DNA from: an uncultured Clostridia bacterium
GTDB taxonomy: Bacteria > Bacillota > Clostridia > Oscillospirales > Butyricicoccaceae
DNA length: 56,494 nt
NCBI GenBank assembly: GCA_947648385.1
Contig: CANSNO010000004.1
Location: 1 to 56,494 of the forward strand
Reading direction: 5' to 3'
A model generated the notes under the pieces. That model did no database searches. It was given only the letters and a program-made list of their open reading frames with translations, and was not told the origin of the DNA. The translations under genes were made by a program, and so were the position numbers. Below, piece by piece: positions 43,879-52,741 of this stretch; the stretch's first letter is position 1, and each line of letters opens with the position of its first letter.

Positions 43879-43879
43879 T

Positions 43880-44062
43880 TTAATTTCTTTTAACGCTCAG
43901 CAAGAGCAGTCCGGCTATCACCGCGCCAAACATCACCCTCAGCCCGACAACAGCGCCGCGGCCGAAGGAGGCCGCCGCCTCGGGGTGGGCAAGGGAAGCC
44001 CAAAAACCGGCCATGATAAATGCCGACGCCGCCAAAAGCCCTCTTTTCAAATGAACAGTCAT
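43880..44062 (-). CDS. Small 60-aa membrane protein
   Basis: Two hydrophobic segments (about 8-25 and 36-55) separated by a Gly/Ala-rich loop, with a basic C-terminal SVKRN. SD AGAGGTGAT eight bases before the ATG supports it. It lies 72 bp after the Mrp gene on the same strand. Family unknown. Confidence 0.6.
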   Translation of the reverse strand: MTVHLKRGLLAASAFIMAGFWASLAHPEAAASFGRGAVVGLRVMFGAVIAGLLLLSVKRN

Positions 44063-44134
44063 AGCGATATCACCTCTTTAAAAGATGATACCACGGGTCT
44101 TTTGCGATTTTATTCGGCCTTTTTTAAGATTTCC

Positions 44135-44956
44135 TTAAAGCAGGCCGACAAGCTCTTCTATCTCGGGGCAGGAGATATCCTCTATGCCGCCGCTGTCGGT
44201 CATACGGGCAAAATCGGGATTTATCGGCAGCCTGACCGTGTGGGGGATGCCCAAGCGAGCGGCCGTCCCATCCACATGGCTTTCGCCGAAAACGCTTATC
44301 TTCTTTCCGCAATCGGGACAGGTGATATAGCTCATATTCTCCACAAGGGCCAGCACGGGAATATCCATCAAATGAGCCATATTATATGATTTTTCGACAA
44401 TCATGCCCACCAGCTCCTGAGGGGTCGTGACGATAACGAGGCCGTCGAGGGGTATCGACTGGAATACCGTCAGCGCCACATCGCCCGTTCCGGGAGGCAT
44501 ATCTATAAACATATAGTCGACGTCGCCCCACAGAACCTCGCTCCAGAACTGCTTGACTGTGCCGGCTATAATGGGGCCGCGCCAGACGACGGGAGCCGTC
44601 TCGTCCTCCAAAAGCAGATTGAGGGACATGACCTCGATACCGCTTTTTGTGACGCAGGGTATTATGCCCTGAGCGTTGCCCATGGCCTGTTCTTTAAGGC
44701 CGAAGGCCTTGGGGATGGAGGGACCCGTTATATCGGAATCCAAAACGGCCACCCTGTGGCCCTTTCGGCGCGCGGCCACGGCCAAAGCCGAGGTTACAAG
44801 GCTCTTGCCGACTCCGCCCTTGCCGCTGACGACGCCGATGACCTTTTTGATATGGGTCGTCTCGTGGGGCTTGACAAGAAAATCGGCCTTGCTCATCTTC
44901 CTATCGGCGCAGTTTTCCGCGCAATTCGCGCAATCGTGATTGCAGTTTTCGCTCAT
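44135..44956 (-). CDS. Mrp/NBP35-type iron-sulfur carrier ATPase
   Basis: 273 aa P-loop ATPase that carries and delivers [4Fe-4S] clusters. Deviant Walker A GKGGVGKS at about 44-51, DSDITGPS, MFIDMPPGTGD and the C-terminal CPDCGK dimer cluster motif. The N-terminus has an additional Cys set (C4, C8, C11, C15), as in NBP35 and some archaeal Mrp proteins. Probably serves Fe-S enzymes generally. Confidence 0.93.
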   Translation of the reverse strand: MSENCNHDCANCAENCADRKMSKADFLVKPHETTHIKKVIGVVSGKGGVGKSLVTSALAVAARRKGHRVAVLDSDITGPSIPKAFGLKEQAMGNAQGIIPCVTKSGIEVMSLNLLLEDETAPVVWRGPIIAGTVKQFWSEVLWGDVDYMFIDMPPGTGDVALTVFQSIPLDGLVIVTTPQELVGMIVEKSYNMAHLMDIPVLALVENMSYITCPDCGKKISVFGESHVDGTAARLGIPHTVRLPINPDFARMTDSGGIEDISCPEIEELVGLL

Positions 44957-45100
44957 TAAATTATCAACTCCGGGTTTTGTTTTTTATTTTGGATTATTAT
45001 ACACCAACAGGCTGTTTGTAGCAATCTTTTTATTGTAAAATCCCACGACTGCTGTTACAATTAAAGCACGGAGAAAAATATTTTTTTGGAGGATATAAAA

Positions 45101-46045
45101 ATGAAACTCAGTATTTTAGAGCCTCTGGGCATAGATATGCAGGCCTTGCGCGATATGGCCGAAAAGGCCGTGCACGGAAAAATGGAGGTCGTCTGCTATG
45201 ACAACCGCGCCGAGGACGTCCCCACCCTCATCGAGCGCAGCAAGGACGCCGACGTGGTCGTCCTGTCAAACTTCAAGTACGGCCGCGAGGTCATGGAGCA
45301 TTGCCCTAACCTCAAGATGGTCTGCGTCGCCTTTACGGGCGTAGACCATGTGGATATGGAATACTGCCGCGAAAAGGGCATCATGGTCTGCAACTGCGCC
45401 GGATATTCTACAGTCGCCGTGGCCGACCTTGTGTTCGGCATGGTGATAAGCCTTGCCAGAAACATCCCCCAGTGTGACGCGGCCGTCCGCCGCGGCGGCA
45501 CAAAGGACGGCCTTGTGGGCTATGAGTTGGAGGGCAAGACCTTCGGCGTCATCGGTCTGGGCGCCATCGGTCAGAGGGTGGCGAGAATAGCTTCGGCTTT
45601 CGGCTGCCGCGTGCTGGGCTATAACCGCTCGGAGAAAAATCTCCCGAATGTCGAGCAGGTCTCTCTTGAAACTCTATTAAAGGAAAGCGACATCGTCTCC
45701 CTCCATGTACCTCTGACCGCAGAGACAAAGGGCCTTATAAATAAAGAGAGGCTGGCCATGATGAAGCCCGAGGCCTATCTGATAAACACCTCCCGCGGCC
45801 CCGTCGTCGACAGCGAGGCTCTGGCCGAGGCCCTTAAAAAGGGCGTTATCGCCAAGGCGGCCGTCGACGTTTTCGAGACGGAGCCTCCCGTACCTGAAAA
45901 CCATGTTCTCTTTACAGCTCCCAACCTGCTGGCCACACCTCACACGGCCTTTGCCGGCCCTCAGGCCTTTGAGAAAAGAGCCGTCATCGTCATGGACAAC
46001 ATCTCCAAGTGGCTGGATGGCAAGCCCCAGAATATAGTTAAATAA
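45101..46045 (+). CDS. D-2-hydroxyacid dehydrogenase, NAD-dependent
   Basis: 314 aa from ATG 45101 (SD GGAGG). Rossmann motif VIGLGAIGQRVARIA. Catalytic Arg in INTSRGPVVD, Glu in VFETEPP and His in TPHTAFAG. Resembles phosphoglycerate and hydroxypyruvate dehydrogenases but lacks the C-terminal regulatory domain of SerA. It stands alone between a leader and a terminator, so the substrate cannot be told. Confidence 0.9.
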   Translation: MKLSILEPLGIDMQALRDMAEKAVHGKMEVVCYDNRAEDVPTLIERSKDADVVVLSNFKYGREVMEHCPNLKMVCVAFTGVDHVDMEYCREKGIMVCNCAGYSTVAVADLVFGMVISLARNIPQCDAAVRRGGTKDGLVGYELEGKTFGVIGLGAIGQRVARIASAFGCRVLGYNRSEKNLPNVEQVSLETLLKESDIVSLHVPLTAETKGLINKERLAMMKPEAYLINTSRGPVVDSEALAEALKKGVIAKAAVDVFETEPPVPENHVLFTAPNLLATPHTAFAGPQAFEKRAVIVMDNISKWLDGKPQNIVK

Positions 46046-46055
46046 TTTGTTTCCC

Positions 46056-46081
46056 AAAGGGGCGGAGCTTTCCGCCCCTTT
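46056..46081 (+). terminator. Intrinsic terminator
   Basis: 11-bp perfect stem AAAGGGGCGGA with TCCGCCCCTTT, loop GCTT and T-run. Ends the dehydrogenase transcript. Confidence 0.92.
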
Positions 46082-46133
46082 TTTGGAACTTTTTGCCGCT
46101 TCATCGGTCTAAAAAGAAAAAGGAGCTGAAGAA

Positions 46134-46715
46134 ATGAAAAGATTCAAAAGCCCCGTGACCGTCATTTTGACCCTGATTTCCGTCATTCCGCTTTTTGTCG
46201 GCAGTCTCATGGTGGGTTCTGCCATTTGGCTTCCCCTCGGCGCTTTTGTTATACTGCTTCTTATTCACATTATTTTTGGAACGCCAAAAAAGAGCGACGG
46301 CGCCAAGGACGAGGTTATGGAAGCCCTTGACAAAGAGACCCTCGAAACGGCCATGAAGCTGCCCATTATGGCCGGCGGCGGCAGAACCGGTTCCTTTAAC
46401 CCCTATGGCAGAGGGGCCACTTATATCAAAAAGGACGCGAGGTATCACGCCGGAGTTCTCAGCTGGGTGGTTGTATTTGCAGGGTGTTTCTTTTTTACCA
46501 TTACGGTCAATGCCGCTTTATTCGGCGACAAAGCCGCCGTTCAATCAGAACTTTATATGCCCTTTTTCCTCGGCTCCGCGGCGCTGGCCACAGGAGACAT
46601 TGCGAGCTACTTTTTGAAGGACAAAAAGCCTGTCCTATATCGCGCAATACTGGCCGCCTCGGTTATCCTCGGCGTATATTTCTTCTGTCGCGGCCTTTCA
46701 GGCCTTGCGATATAA
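46134..46715 (+). CDS. Four-segment membrane protein, paralog of the next gene
   Basis: 193 aa, SD AAGGAGC before ATG. N-terminal FKSPVTVILTLISVIPLFVGSL plus a second segment (~30-48), a central soluble loop with MAGGGRTGSFNPYG, then two or three further segments (HAGVLSWVVVFAGCFFF onward). The next gene shares this plan. No known family recognised. Confidence 0.75.
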   Translation: MKRFKSPVTVILTLISVIPLFVGSLMVGSAIWLPLGAFVILLLIHIIFGTPKKSDGAKDEVMEALDKETLETAMKLPIMAGGGRTGSFNPYGRGATYIKKDARYHAGVLSWVVVFAGCFFFTITVNAALFGDKAAVQSELYMPFFLGSAALATGDIASYFLKDKKPVLYRAILAASVILGVYFFCRGLSGLAI

Positions 46716-46737
46716 CCGATGTAAAAAGGAGATTGTT

Positions 46738-47358
46738 ATGAAAAAAATAAAAAGCCCGATAAACCTTATTCTGACCTTTGCCTCCATTTTGCCCCTTTTT
46801 ATTGCCTGTTTGGCTACAAAAACATCCTTTTTGATCCCGATGATTTTTCTCGCCATACTGTTCGCTTTGCACATGACTTTCAACCGTCATTCAATTAGCG
46901 ACGCCGCCAACATTGAGTCTGTCCAGGAAAGCGCCAAAGCTTGCAACAGGATAGACAACGCCAATGTCAATGTCCTGTCCGCGGGCGGCGGCATGGCTCC
47001 AAACAGCTTTGCCATTATACACACCGTTGTTCAGCAGGACGAAAACTATCACGGCTCGTGGCTCTGCTGGGGCGCTGTCATTATCTCATACCTTGCCGGA
47101 GTTATACCCATGTACGACAAAATCTTTCCGGCTCCGCCGGCGGATGATTTGCTCTTCTATTACAAGGGCACTCCCACGGGAGACCTGTCGCCCTTTATTC
47201 CCTTCTTCGCCGCTGTAGCTTTGATGGCGGCGGCCGATTTATCCTATCATTTTTCGGCGAAGAAAAGCCCTAAAGCCGCCGGAATAATCACGGCCCTCCT
47301 CGTGTCGGCGAGCACGGGCGTGTTCTGCTTCGCTCTTATCAACCTAATGAAATATTAG
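46738..47358 (+). CDS. Membrane protein, tandem paralog
   Basis: 206 aa from ATG 46738 (SD AAGGAGA). IKSPINLILTFASILPLFIACL parallels the start of the upstream protein, as do a central LSAGGGMAPNSF loop and a HGSWLCWGAVIISYLAG segment. 22 bp separate the two genes. A duplicated pair that may form a heteromeric complex. Function unknown. Confidence 0.75.
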   Translation: MKKIKSPINLILTFASILPLFIACLATKTSFLIPMIFLAILFALHMTFNRHSISDAANIESVQESAKACNRIDNANVNVLSAGGGMAPNSFAIIHTVVQQDENYHGSWLCWGAVIISYLAGVIPMYDKIFPAPPADDLLFYYKGTPTGDLSPFIPFFAAVALMAAADLSYHFSAKKSPKAAGIITALLVSASTGVFCFALINLMKY

Positions 47359-47366
47359 CCGTACTC

Positions 47367-47384
47367 CCCCTCGGCGACGAGGGG
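47367..47384 (+). terminator. Weak hairpin terminator
   Basis: CCCCTCG (47367-47373) pairs with CGAGGGG (47378-47384), loop GCGA, followed by TTATTAAATT. Confidence 0.5.
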
Positions 47385-47477
47385 TTATTAAATTAGTTTA
47401 AACTTGCGCCGCCCTCGGTTTATTTGGACGCGATTGTTTGGTATAATTATTACAGAAATTATATTTGAGGTGACAAA

Positions 47478-48407
47478 ATGCCCGATTACAAAGAAGGATA
47501 CATAGAGCAGGGGCTGTCCCATCCCCTGTTTGTCCGCCGATGGATACCCGACGGCGAGATATACGGCCTTGTTCAGATATGCCACGGCATGATGGAGCAT
47601 GGCGGAAGATATGAAAGGCTTGGAAATTATCTCGCCTCCCACGGCTTCGCCGCCTTCTGTCACGACCACAGAGGTCACGGGAAAACCTGCCTTGAGGGCG
47701 AAAAGCTGGGCTATTTTGCCGACCAAAACGGATGGGACGCCATAGTTAACGACGCCGTGGAGCTTGGCGGAATAATGCGCCAGAGATACCCCGACGGCCC
47801 CTTTATACTTTTCGGCCACAGCATGGGCTCTCTTGTGGTTTCGACGATAGCCGCCATGGGCAGAGAGACCTTTTATAACGGATTTATCCTCTGCGGCTCC
47901 CCTGCTCCGAACCCCATGGCCAAGCCGGGAATGGCAATGGCTGACGGGATGTCCAAAATCGGGCTGGCCAAAAAGCCGAATATTTTCTTCCACGCGCTGG
48001 CCTTTGCCGACCCGAAAAAGCTGTTCAAAAGGCGCGGTCAAAAGGACGATTGGCTCTCGACAAACGACGAGGAACGCAAAAAATACCGCGACGACCCGTT
48101 GTGCGGTTTTCACTTTACCACATCGGGCTTCCACGACCTTTTTGACGGCATGGCCAGAACAAGGAGCGACAAATGGGCGCTTCGCACCGAGTGCAAGCCC
48201 TTTCTCGTCATTTCGGGCGACATGGACCCCGTGGGACATTACGGCGACGCCGTCCGCTGGATTGACGAACAGCTTAAAGCCGTCGGGCGCAAAGCCACTT
48301 GCATTCTCTATCCGGGAAAACGCCATGAGATACTTAACGAACGTGACTGCGAGCAGACGTATATTGACATATTAAAATGGATACTCGAGGTATACAACCA
48401 TGGATAA
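47478..48407 (+). CDS. Alpha/beta hydrolase (monoacylglycerol lipase-like)
   Basis: 309 aa. FGHSMGSLV carries the nucleophile Ser. HDHRGHGKT precedes it. Asp (SGDMDPVG) and His (YPGKRHEIL) complete the triad. [18 protein letters not shown] is typical of the monoglyceride lipase/lysophospholipase family. No signal peptide, so it is cytoplasmic. It overlaps glpK by 8 nt, suggesting joint use of glycerol-containing lipids. Confidence 0.88.
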   Translation: MPDYKEGYIEQGLSHPLFVRRWIPDGEIYGLVQICHGMMEHGGRYERLGNYLASHGFAAFCHDHRGHGKTCLEGEKLGYFADQNGWDAIVNDAVELGGIMRQRYPDGPFILFGHSMGSLVVSTIAAMGRETFYNGFILCGSPAPNPMAKPGMAMADGMSKIGLAKKPNIFFHALAFADPKKLFKRRGQKDDWLSTNDEERKKYRDDPLCGFHFTTSGFHDLFDGMARTRSDKWALRTECKPFLVISGDMDPVGHYGDAVRWIDEQLKAVGRKATCILYPGKRHEILNERDCEQTYIDILKWILEVYNHG

Positions 48408-49899
48408 AAAATACATTCTGGCCATAGATCAGGGCACAACAAGCTCGCGCGCCATACTTTTTGACAGACGCGGCAGGGCGGCCGCCGTGGCCCAGCACGA
48501 GTTCAGCCAGATATTCCCCCGTGACGGCTGGGTCGAGCACGACCCCATGGAGATATGGTACAGTCAGTCGCTGGCTATTGCCGAGTGCTGCCGCGCCGTG
48601 AACGCGTCCTCCGCCGATATCGCCGCCATCGGCATAACCAACCAGCGCGAAACGGCCGTGCTTTGGGATAAAGATACCGGCAGACCGGTTTACAACGCCA
48701 TTGTCTGGCAGTGCAGGCGCACGTCCGAGTTCTGCGACAAGCTCAAGGCCGATGGTCACGAGCCTGAGATATCCGAAAAGACGGGCCTGATATGCGACGC
48801 TTATTTTTCGGGAAGTAAGATACGCTGGGTGCTGGACAACGTCCCCGAGGCGAAAGAACTGGCAAAAAAGAACCGCCTACTTTTCGGCACTGTCGACACT
48901 TGGCTGATATGGAACCTGACGGGCGGCGCGCGCCATGTGACAGACTATACAAACGCCTCGCGCACAATGCTTTTCAACATAAACACCCTCAAATGGGACG
49001 AAGAGCTGTGCGCCCTTCTCGGCGTGCCTATGGATATACTGCCCGAGGTCCTGCCCTCCTCGGCCGATTTCGGCGTTGTGGGCAGTGTCCGAGGCCTCGA
49101 GACCATCGGGGGAGTGCCGATACTCGGCCTTGCCGGCGACCAGCACGCCGCCCTTTTCGGCCAGGGCTGTCACGCCCCGGGTCAGGCCAAAAACACATAC
49201 GGCACGGGATGCTTTCTGCTGATGAACACGGGAGAAAAGCGCGTGCGCTCGGCAAACCGTATGCTCTCAACGATAGCGTGGGGGCTTGACGGCAGGGTTG
49301 AATACGCCCTCGAGGGCAGCGTATTCAACGCCGGTTCGGTCATAAAATGGCTGAGAGACGATCTGAGGATAATCGACACGGCGGCCCAGTGCAGCGACCT
49401 TGCCTCGTCGGTTCCCGACGCGGGAGGACTTTACATCGTCCCAGCCTTCACGGGCCTCGGCGCGCCCTACTGGGATATGTACGCCAGAGGGGCAATGTAC
49501 GGCATGACACGCGCCACCGGCAGACCCCAGATAGCGCGCGCCGTCATCGAGGCCATAGCCTATCAGGTCAAAGACCTTATCATCGCCATGGAAAAGGACA
49601 GCGGCATAAAGCTTTCGGGGCTGAGGGCCGACGGCGGCGCCAGCCAGAGCGACCCCCTGCTTCAATTTCAGGCCGACCTTTTGGGCGTCCCCATCGACAG
49701 GCCCGAAAGCGTTGAATGTACGGCCCTCGGCGCGGCAATGTTCGCCGGTCTTGCCTGCGGCTTCTGGAGCAAAAACGACCTCTCTTCTCTGAGAAAAAGC
49801 AGCCGCGTCTTTGCCCCGAAAATGGCCCCCGACGAGGCCGAAAGGCGCTATGAGGGCTGGCTCAAGGCCGTCAAATCAACCATGGAGCACGGGAAATAG
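48400..49899 (+). CDS. glpK: Glycerol kinase
   Basis: 499 aa. Phosphorylates glycerol to glycerol-3-phosphate. [14 protein letters not shown] (phosphate loop), [59 protein letters not shown] and RADGGAS are diagnostic. Length is that of the family. No uptake facilitator gene is next to it; the partner is the hydrolase gene upstream. Confidence 0.97.
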   Translation: MDKKYILAIDQGTTSSRAILFDRRGRAAAVAQHEFSQIFPRDGWVEHDPMEIWYSQSLAIAECCRAVNASSADIAAIGITNQRETAVLWDKDTGRPVYNAIVWQCRRTSEFCDKLKADGHEPEISEKTGLICDAYFSGSKIRWVLDNVPEAKELAKKNRLLFGTVDTWLIWNLTGGARHVTDYTNASRTMLFNINTLKWDEELCALLGVPMDILPEVLPSSADFGVVGSVRGLETIGGVPILGLAGDQHAALFGQGCHAPGQAKNTYGTGCFLLMNTGEKRVRSANRMLSTIAWGLDGRVEYALEGSVFNAGSVIKWLRDDLRIIDTAAQCSDLASSVPDAGGLYIVPAFTGLGAPYWDMYARGAMYGMTRATGRPQIARAVIEAIAYQVKDLIIAMEKDSGIKLSGLRADGGASQSDPLLQFQADLLGVPIDRPESVECTALGAAMFAGLACGFWSKNDLSSLRKSSRVFAPKMAPDEAERRYEGWLKAVKSTMEHGK

Positions 49900-49913
49900 C
49901 GCCGTTTAAATTG

Positions 49914-50591
49914 TCAGGCCATCAGCGTTCGCAAACGCTGTATGGCCTTTTTTTCTATTCGGGATACCTTTACCTGTGTCATGCCAAGTAAATCGGCCGT
50001 CTTTTGCTGGGTGAGGTCGCGGAAGAAGCGCAGGGCAAGCACCTTTCTCTCCTCCTCGCCGAGGCGTGAAATGGCCTCGTACAGGCTCATGTGCTCTATC
50101 ATCCTCTCCTCGGCCATGCTGTTGTCCCCCCTGATATCCATAAGGGTGCCGCCATCCTCGTTCAAAGGCTCGTCAAGAGAGGCGACCGAGGACGAGGCGT
50201 TTATGCAGGAGGCCGTCTCCTCGGGGGTCAGACCGACCTCAAGAGCTATCTCGGATATTCTCGGCTCTTCCCCCTTTTCGGCCAGCAGGCGGCGCCTTGC
50301 CTGCGCTATAGCGTATGCCTTTTCCTTGATGGAGCGGCTGACCTTGACCGTGCCGTCGTCGCGGAGAAAACGCTTTATCTCCCCCATTATCTTCGGCACG
50401 GCATAGGTGGAAAAGCAGGTGCCGTAGCCCTCGTCAAAGCCCTCTATAGCCTTTATGAGGCCGATGGAGCCGAGCTGTATAAGATCGTCAAGGTCGACGC
50501 CGCGGCCGAGAAATCTCGCGGCTATGCTTTTGACAAGCGGAGTGTGGCGGCGCACAAGCTCCTCCAGCTCGCCCTTATCCTTTACCTCCAT
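49914..50591 (-). CDS. sigF: RNA polymerase sporulation sigma factor SigF
   Basis: 225 aa. Early forespore sigma factor. Region 2: LVKSIAARFLGRGVDLDDLIQLGSIGLIKAI; region 3 around EGEEPRISEIALEVGLTPE; region 4 with ERKVLALRFFRDLTQQKTADLLGMTQVKVSR. The operon order spoIIAA-spoIIAB-sigF identifies it as SigF, not SigG. Its last codons overlap the glpK terminator on the other strand. Confidence 0.94.
   Translation of the reverse strand: MEVKDKGELEELVRRHTPLVKSIAARFLGRGVDLDDLIQLGSIGLIKAIEGFDEGYGTCFSTYAVPKIMGEIKRFLRDDGTVKVSRSIKEKAYAIAQARRRLLAEKGEEPRISEIALEVGLTPEETASCINASSSVASLDEPLNEDGGTLMDIRGDNSMAEERMIEHMSLYEAISRLGEEERKVLALRFFRDLTQQKTADLLGMTQVKVSRIEKKAIQRLRTLMA
49916..49948 (+). terminator. glpK terminator embedded in the sigF 3' end
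   Basis: AGGCC...CAGCGTT (49916-49929) pairs with 49934-49948 with one bulged base, loop CGCA, then TTTTTT. It ends glpK but lies within sigF coding sequence on the minus strand. Confidence 0.85.
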
Positions 50592-50592
50592 T

Positions 50593-51033
50593 TTATTTAT
50601 ATCGGCGCGTGTTGAGCCTTTTTCTCATGGTGACGGTGGTGCCCTTGCCCTCCTTGGAGCGGACTTTAAGGCCGTCCATAAAGCTGTCCATGATGGTGAA
50701 GCCCATACCCGAACGCTCGGCCCCTCCCGTTGTAAAAAGAGGGGTCATGGCTCGCTCGATATCGGGTATCCCGGCCCCCTTGTCGGAGACGACTATTTCG
50801 AGGACGCCGCCCTCAAAGAGCTTGAGCGTCATTGTTATATCCCCTATGGTGTCGCGGTAACCGTGGACTATGGCGTTTGTCACAGCCTCGGACACGGCCG
50901 TCTTGATGTCCCCTATCTCGTCCAGAGTCGGGTCGAGCTGAGAGGCGAAAGCCGCCGCGGCCGAGCGAGCGAAGCCCTCGTTGGCGCTTTTTGAGGGAAA
51001 GCGCATGGTGAACCTGTTTATCTCGTTTTTCAT
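50593..51033 (-). CDS. spoIIAB: Anti-sigma F factor (serine kinase)
   Basis: 146 aa GHKL-type kinase that holds SigF and phosphorylates SpoIIAA. N-box EAVTNAIVHGY, G1 VSDKGAGIPD, and GMGFTIMDSFMD in the ATP lid. Start 12 nt after spoIIAA, stop 1 nt before sigF. Confidence 0.95.
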   Translation of the reverse strand: MKNEINRFTMRFPSKSANEGFARSAAAAFASQLDPTLDEIGDIKTAVSEAVTNAIVHGYRDTIGDITMTLKLFEGGVLEIVVSDKGAGIPDIERAMTPLFTTGGAERSGMGFTIMDSFMDGLKVRSKEGKGTTVTMRKRLNTRRYK

Positions 51034-51045
51034 ATATGTATCTCC

Positions 51046-51360
51046 TTATTCCCTGCCGGAGAGAACCAGCATTTTGTCTATTCCGGCGGCTTTCAGCACC
51101 TTCATCGGCTGAGGCGCGAGGCCTGAGGCCTCGAAGGACGAGCCTATGCCGGACGCGGTTTTGTATGTGCCCATGACGACGGCTATTCCCGAGCTGTCCA
51201 TAAAGGGCACGGCCGAAAAATCCAGCCTGACCTTCGGCGGCAGAGTCTCCTCTATCAGCCTCTTGATCTGCCCCACGGCGTCAAGGGCGCCGTGATGGTC
51301 AAGCTCGCCCTCAAGTGAAACCGTCATGACGGCTCCCTCGGTATTCTGTCTGATATTCAA
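51046..51360 (-). CDS. spoIIAA: Anti-sigma F factor antagonist
   Basis: 104 aa from a TTG at 51360, set by SD GAAGGTGAT. STAS domain: SLEGELDHHGALDA and the phospho-site Ser in VPFMDSSGIAVVMG. When unphosphorylated it releases SigF from SpoIIAB. The longer frame upstream passes through the terminator hairpin and is rejected. Confidence 0.94.
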   Translation of the reverse strand: MNIRQNTEGAVMTVSLEGELDHHGALDAVGQIKRLIEETLPPKVRLDFSAVPFMDSSGIAVVMGTYKTASGIGSSFEASGLAPQPMKVLKAAGIDKMLVLSGRE

Positions 51361-51386
51361 TAAATCACCTTCTAAATGAGAATAAA

Positions 51387-51420
51387 AAAATAACCTCGGG
51401 CATAAACCCGAGGTTATTTT
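51387..51420 (-). terminator. Strong hairpin between folC and spoIIAA
   Basis: 14-bp perfect stem (51387-51400 with 51407-51420), 6-base loop, seven T on the minus strand. It ends folC but lies only ~27 bases before the spoIIAA start, leaving little room for a separate promoter. Confidence 0.9.
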
Positions 51421-51469
51421 AATATAATGTATATTTACTTTTTTGCCGCCTTGTGTCGCAAAGGGCAAA

Positions 51470-52741
51470 TTATTTGGACAGAGCCTCCTTGACCTCCCCT
51501 ATCATATAGAGGGAGCCGCAGGCGATTATGACCTCGTCCTCACGGGCCGTTCCGACGGCGTATTCCGCGCCCTCGGAGGGTTTTTCGATGACGGCTACGT
51601 CCTTGCAAAAGCGCCGCGCTATCTCGGCCGTCCTTTCGGGGTCGAGACTGCGGAAGCTGTCGGGTCTGACGGCGATGAACCTGTCGGCTCGGGCGGCCAC
51701 CATGGATATGCTCGGCTCATAATCCTTGTCCTCAAGCATACCCATGACGACGGTGACGCGCCTGTCGCCCATGACCTCGTCAATTACGCCGCACAAGGCT
51801 CGCGCGCCGTCGATATTGTGGGCGCCGTCGATAATGCACAGGGGCTTTTCCCTGACCGTCTCGCACCTGCCGACAAAGGATGTGGCGGCTATGGCGTCCC
51901 TGACGTTGGGATAACCGATATTATAGCCCTTTTTCTCCAGCTCCTCGCAGACGGAGATGACCGTCAGGGCGTTCAGCACCTGGTGTCGGCCCACAAGGGG
52001 TATATGATATCTGTTGCTTTTATAGACTATGTCCGAGCCGCTTCCGTCCATCCTCTCTATCTCGAGACGGGAAAGGTCGGGAATGTTGGGCGTTATGCCT
52101 GTCTGACGGCATTTTTCAAGCAGGACGGCTTTTGCCTCTTCGGGCAGGGCGCCGTAAAGGGCCACCGAACAGCCGGGCTTGATTATGCCGCTTTTCTGTC
52201 CGGCTATCTCGGCCAGCGTATCGCCGAGAATGTTTGTGTGGTCAAATGAGACCGAGGTTATGACGGCCACCTCGGGGGCGTCGATGACGTTGGTTTTGTC
52301 GGTAAGCCCCCCGATGCCGGCCTCAAGCACCACAATGTCGCATCCCTTTTGGGCGTAATACCAGAGGGCAATGGCCGTGACCACCTCAAACTCGGTACAT
52401 TCGCCAACCTCCCTCTTTGTCTGCTCAAAGGAGGGTATGAGCCTTTCAACGGCGGCGGCCAACTCTTCTTTTGGGATAAGACGGCCGTCAAGCTGTATGC
52501 GCTCGCGGAAATCGACAACATAAGGCGAGACGAACAGCCCTGTTTTATATCCGGAGTTTATAAGCACATTGGCCGTCATTGTGGCCGTACTGCCCTTGCC
52601 GTTGGTCCCGGCCACATGGACAAAACGGAGCTTCTTCTGGGGATTCCCGATTATCTCGAGCATACGCCCGATGCGGCTGAAATCCCTCGACCCGACCCTA
52701 GTGGCGCCGTGTATGAACTCAAGAGCGTCTTCGTATTTCAT
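51470..52741 (-). CDS. folC: Folylpolyglutamate synthase/dihydrofolate synthase
   Basis: 423 aa Mur-ligase-fold enzyme. FVHVAGTNGKGSTATM (ATP loop), VLEAGIGGLTDKTNV, SFDHTNILGDTLAEIAGQK, IIDGAHNIDGARAL. Adds glutamate residues to folates. Its ATG overlaps the valS stop (TAATG), so it depends on the T-box-controlled valS transcript. Confidence 0.95.
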   Translation of the reverse strand: MKYEDALEFIHGATRVGSRDFSRIGRMLEIIGNPQKKLRFVHVAGTNGKGSTATMTANVLINSGYKTGLFVSPYVVDFRERIQLDGRLIPKEELAAAVERLIPSFEQTKREVGECTEFEVVTAIALWYYAQKGCDIVVLEAGIGGLTDKTNVIDAPEVAVITSVSFDHTNILGDTLAEIAGQKSGIIKPGCSVALYGALPEEAKAVLLEKCRQTGITPNIPDLSRLEIERMDGSGSDIVYKSNRYHIPLVGRHQVLNALTVISVCEELEKKGYNIGYPNVRDAIAATSFVGRCETVREKPLCIIDGAHNIDGARALCGVIDEVMGDRRVTVVMGMLEDKDYEPSISMVAARADRFIAVRPDSFRSLDPERTAEIARRFCKDVAVIEKPSEGAEYAVGTAREDEVIIACGSLYMIGEVKEALSK

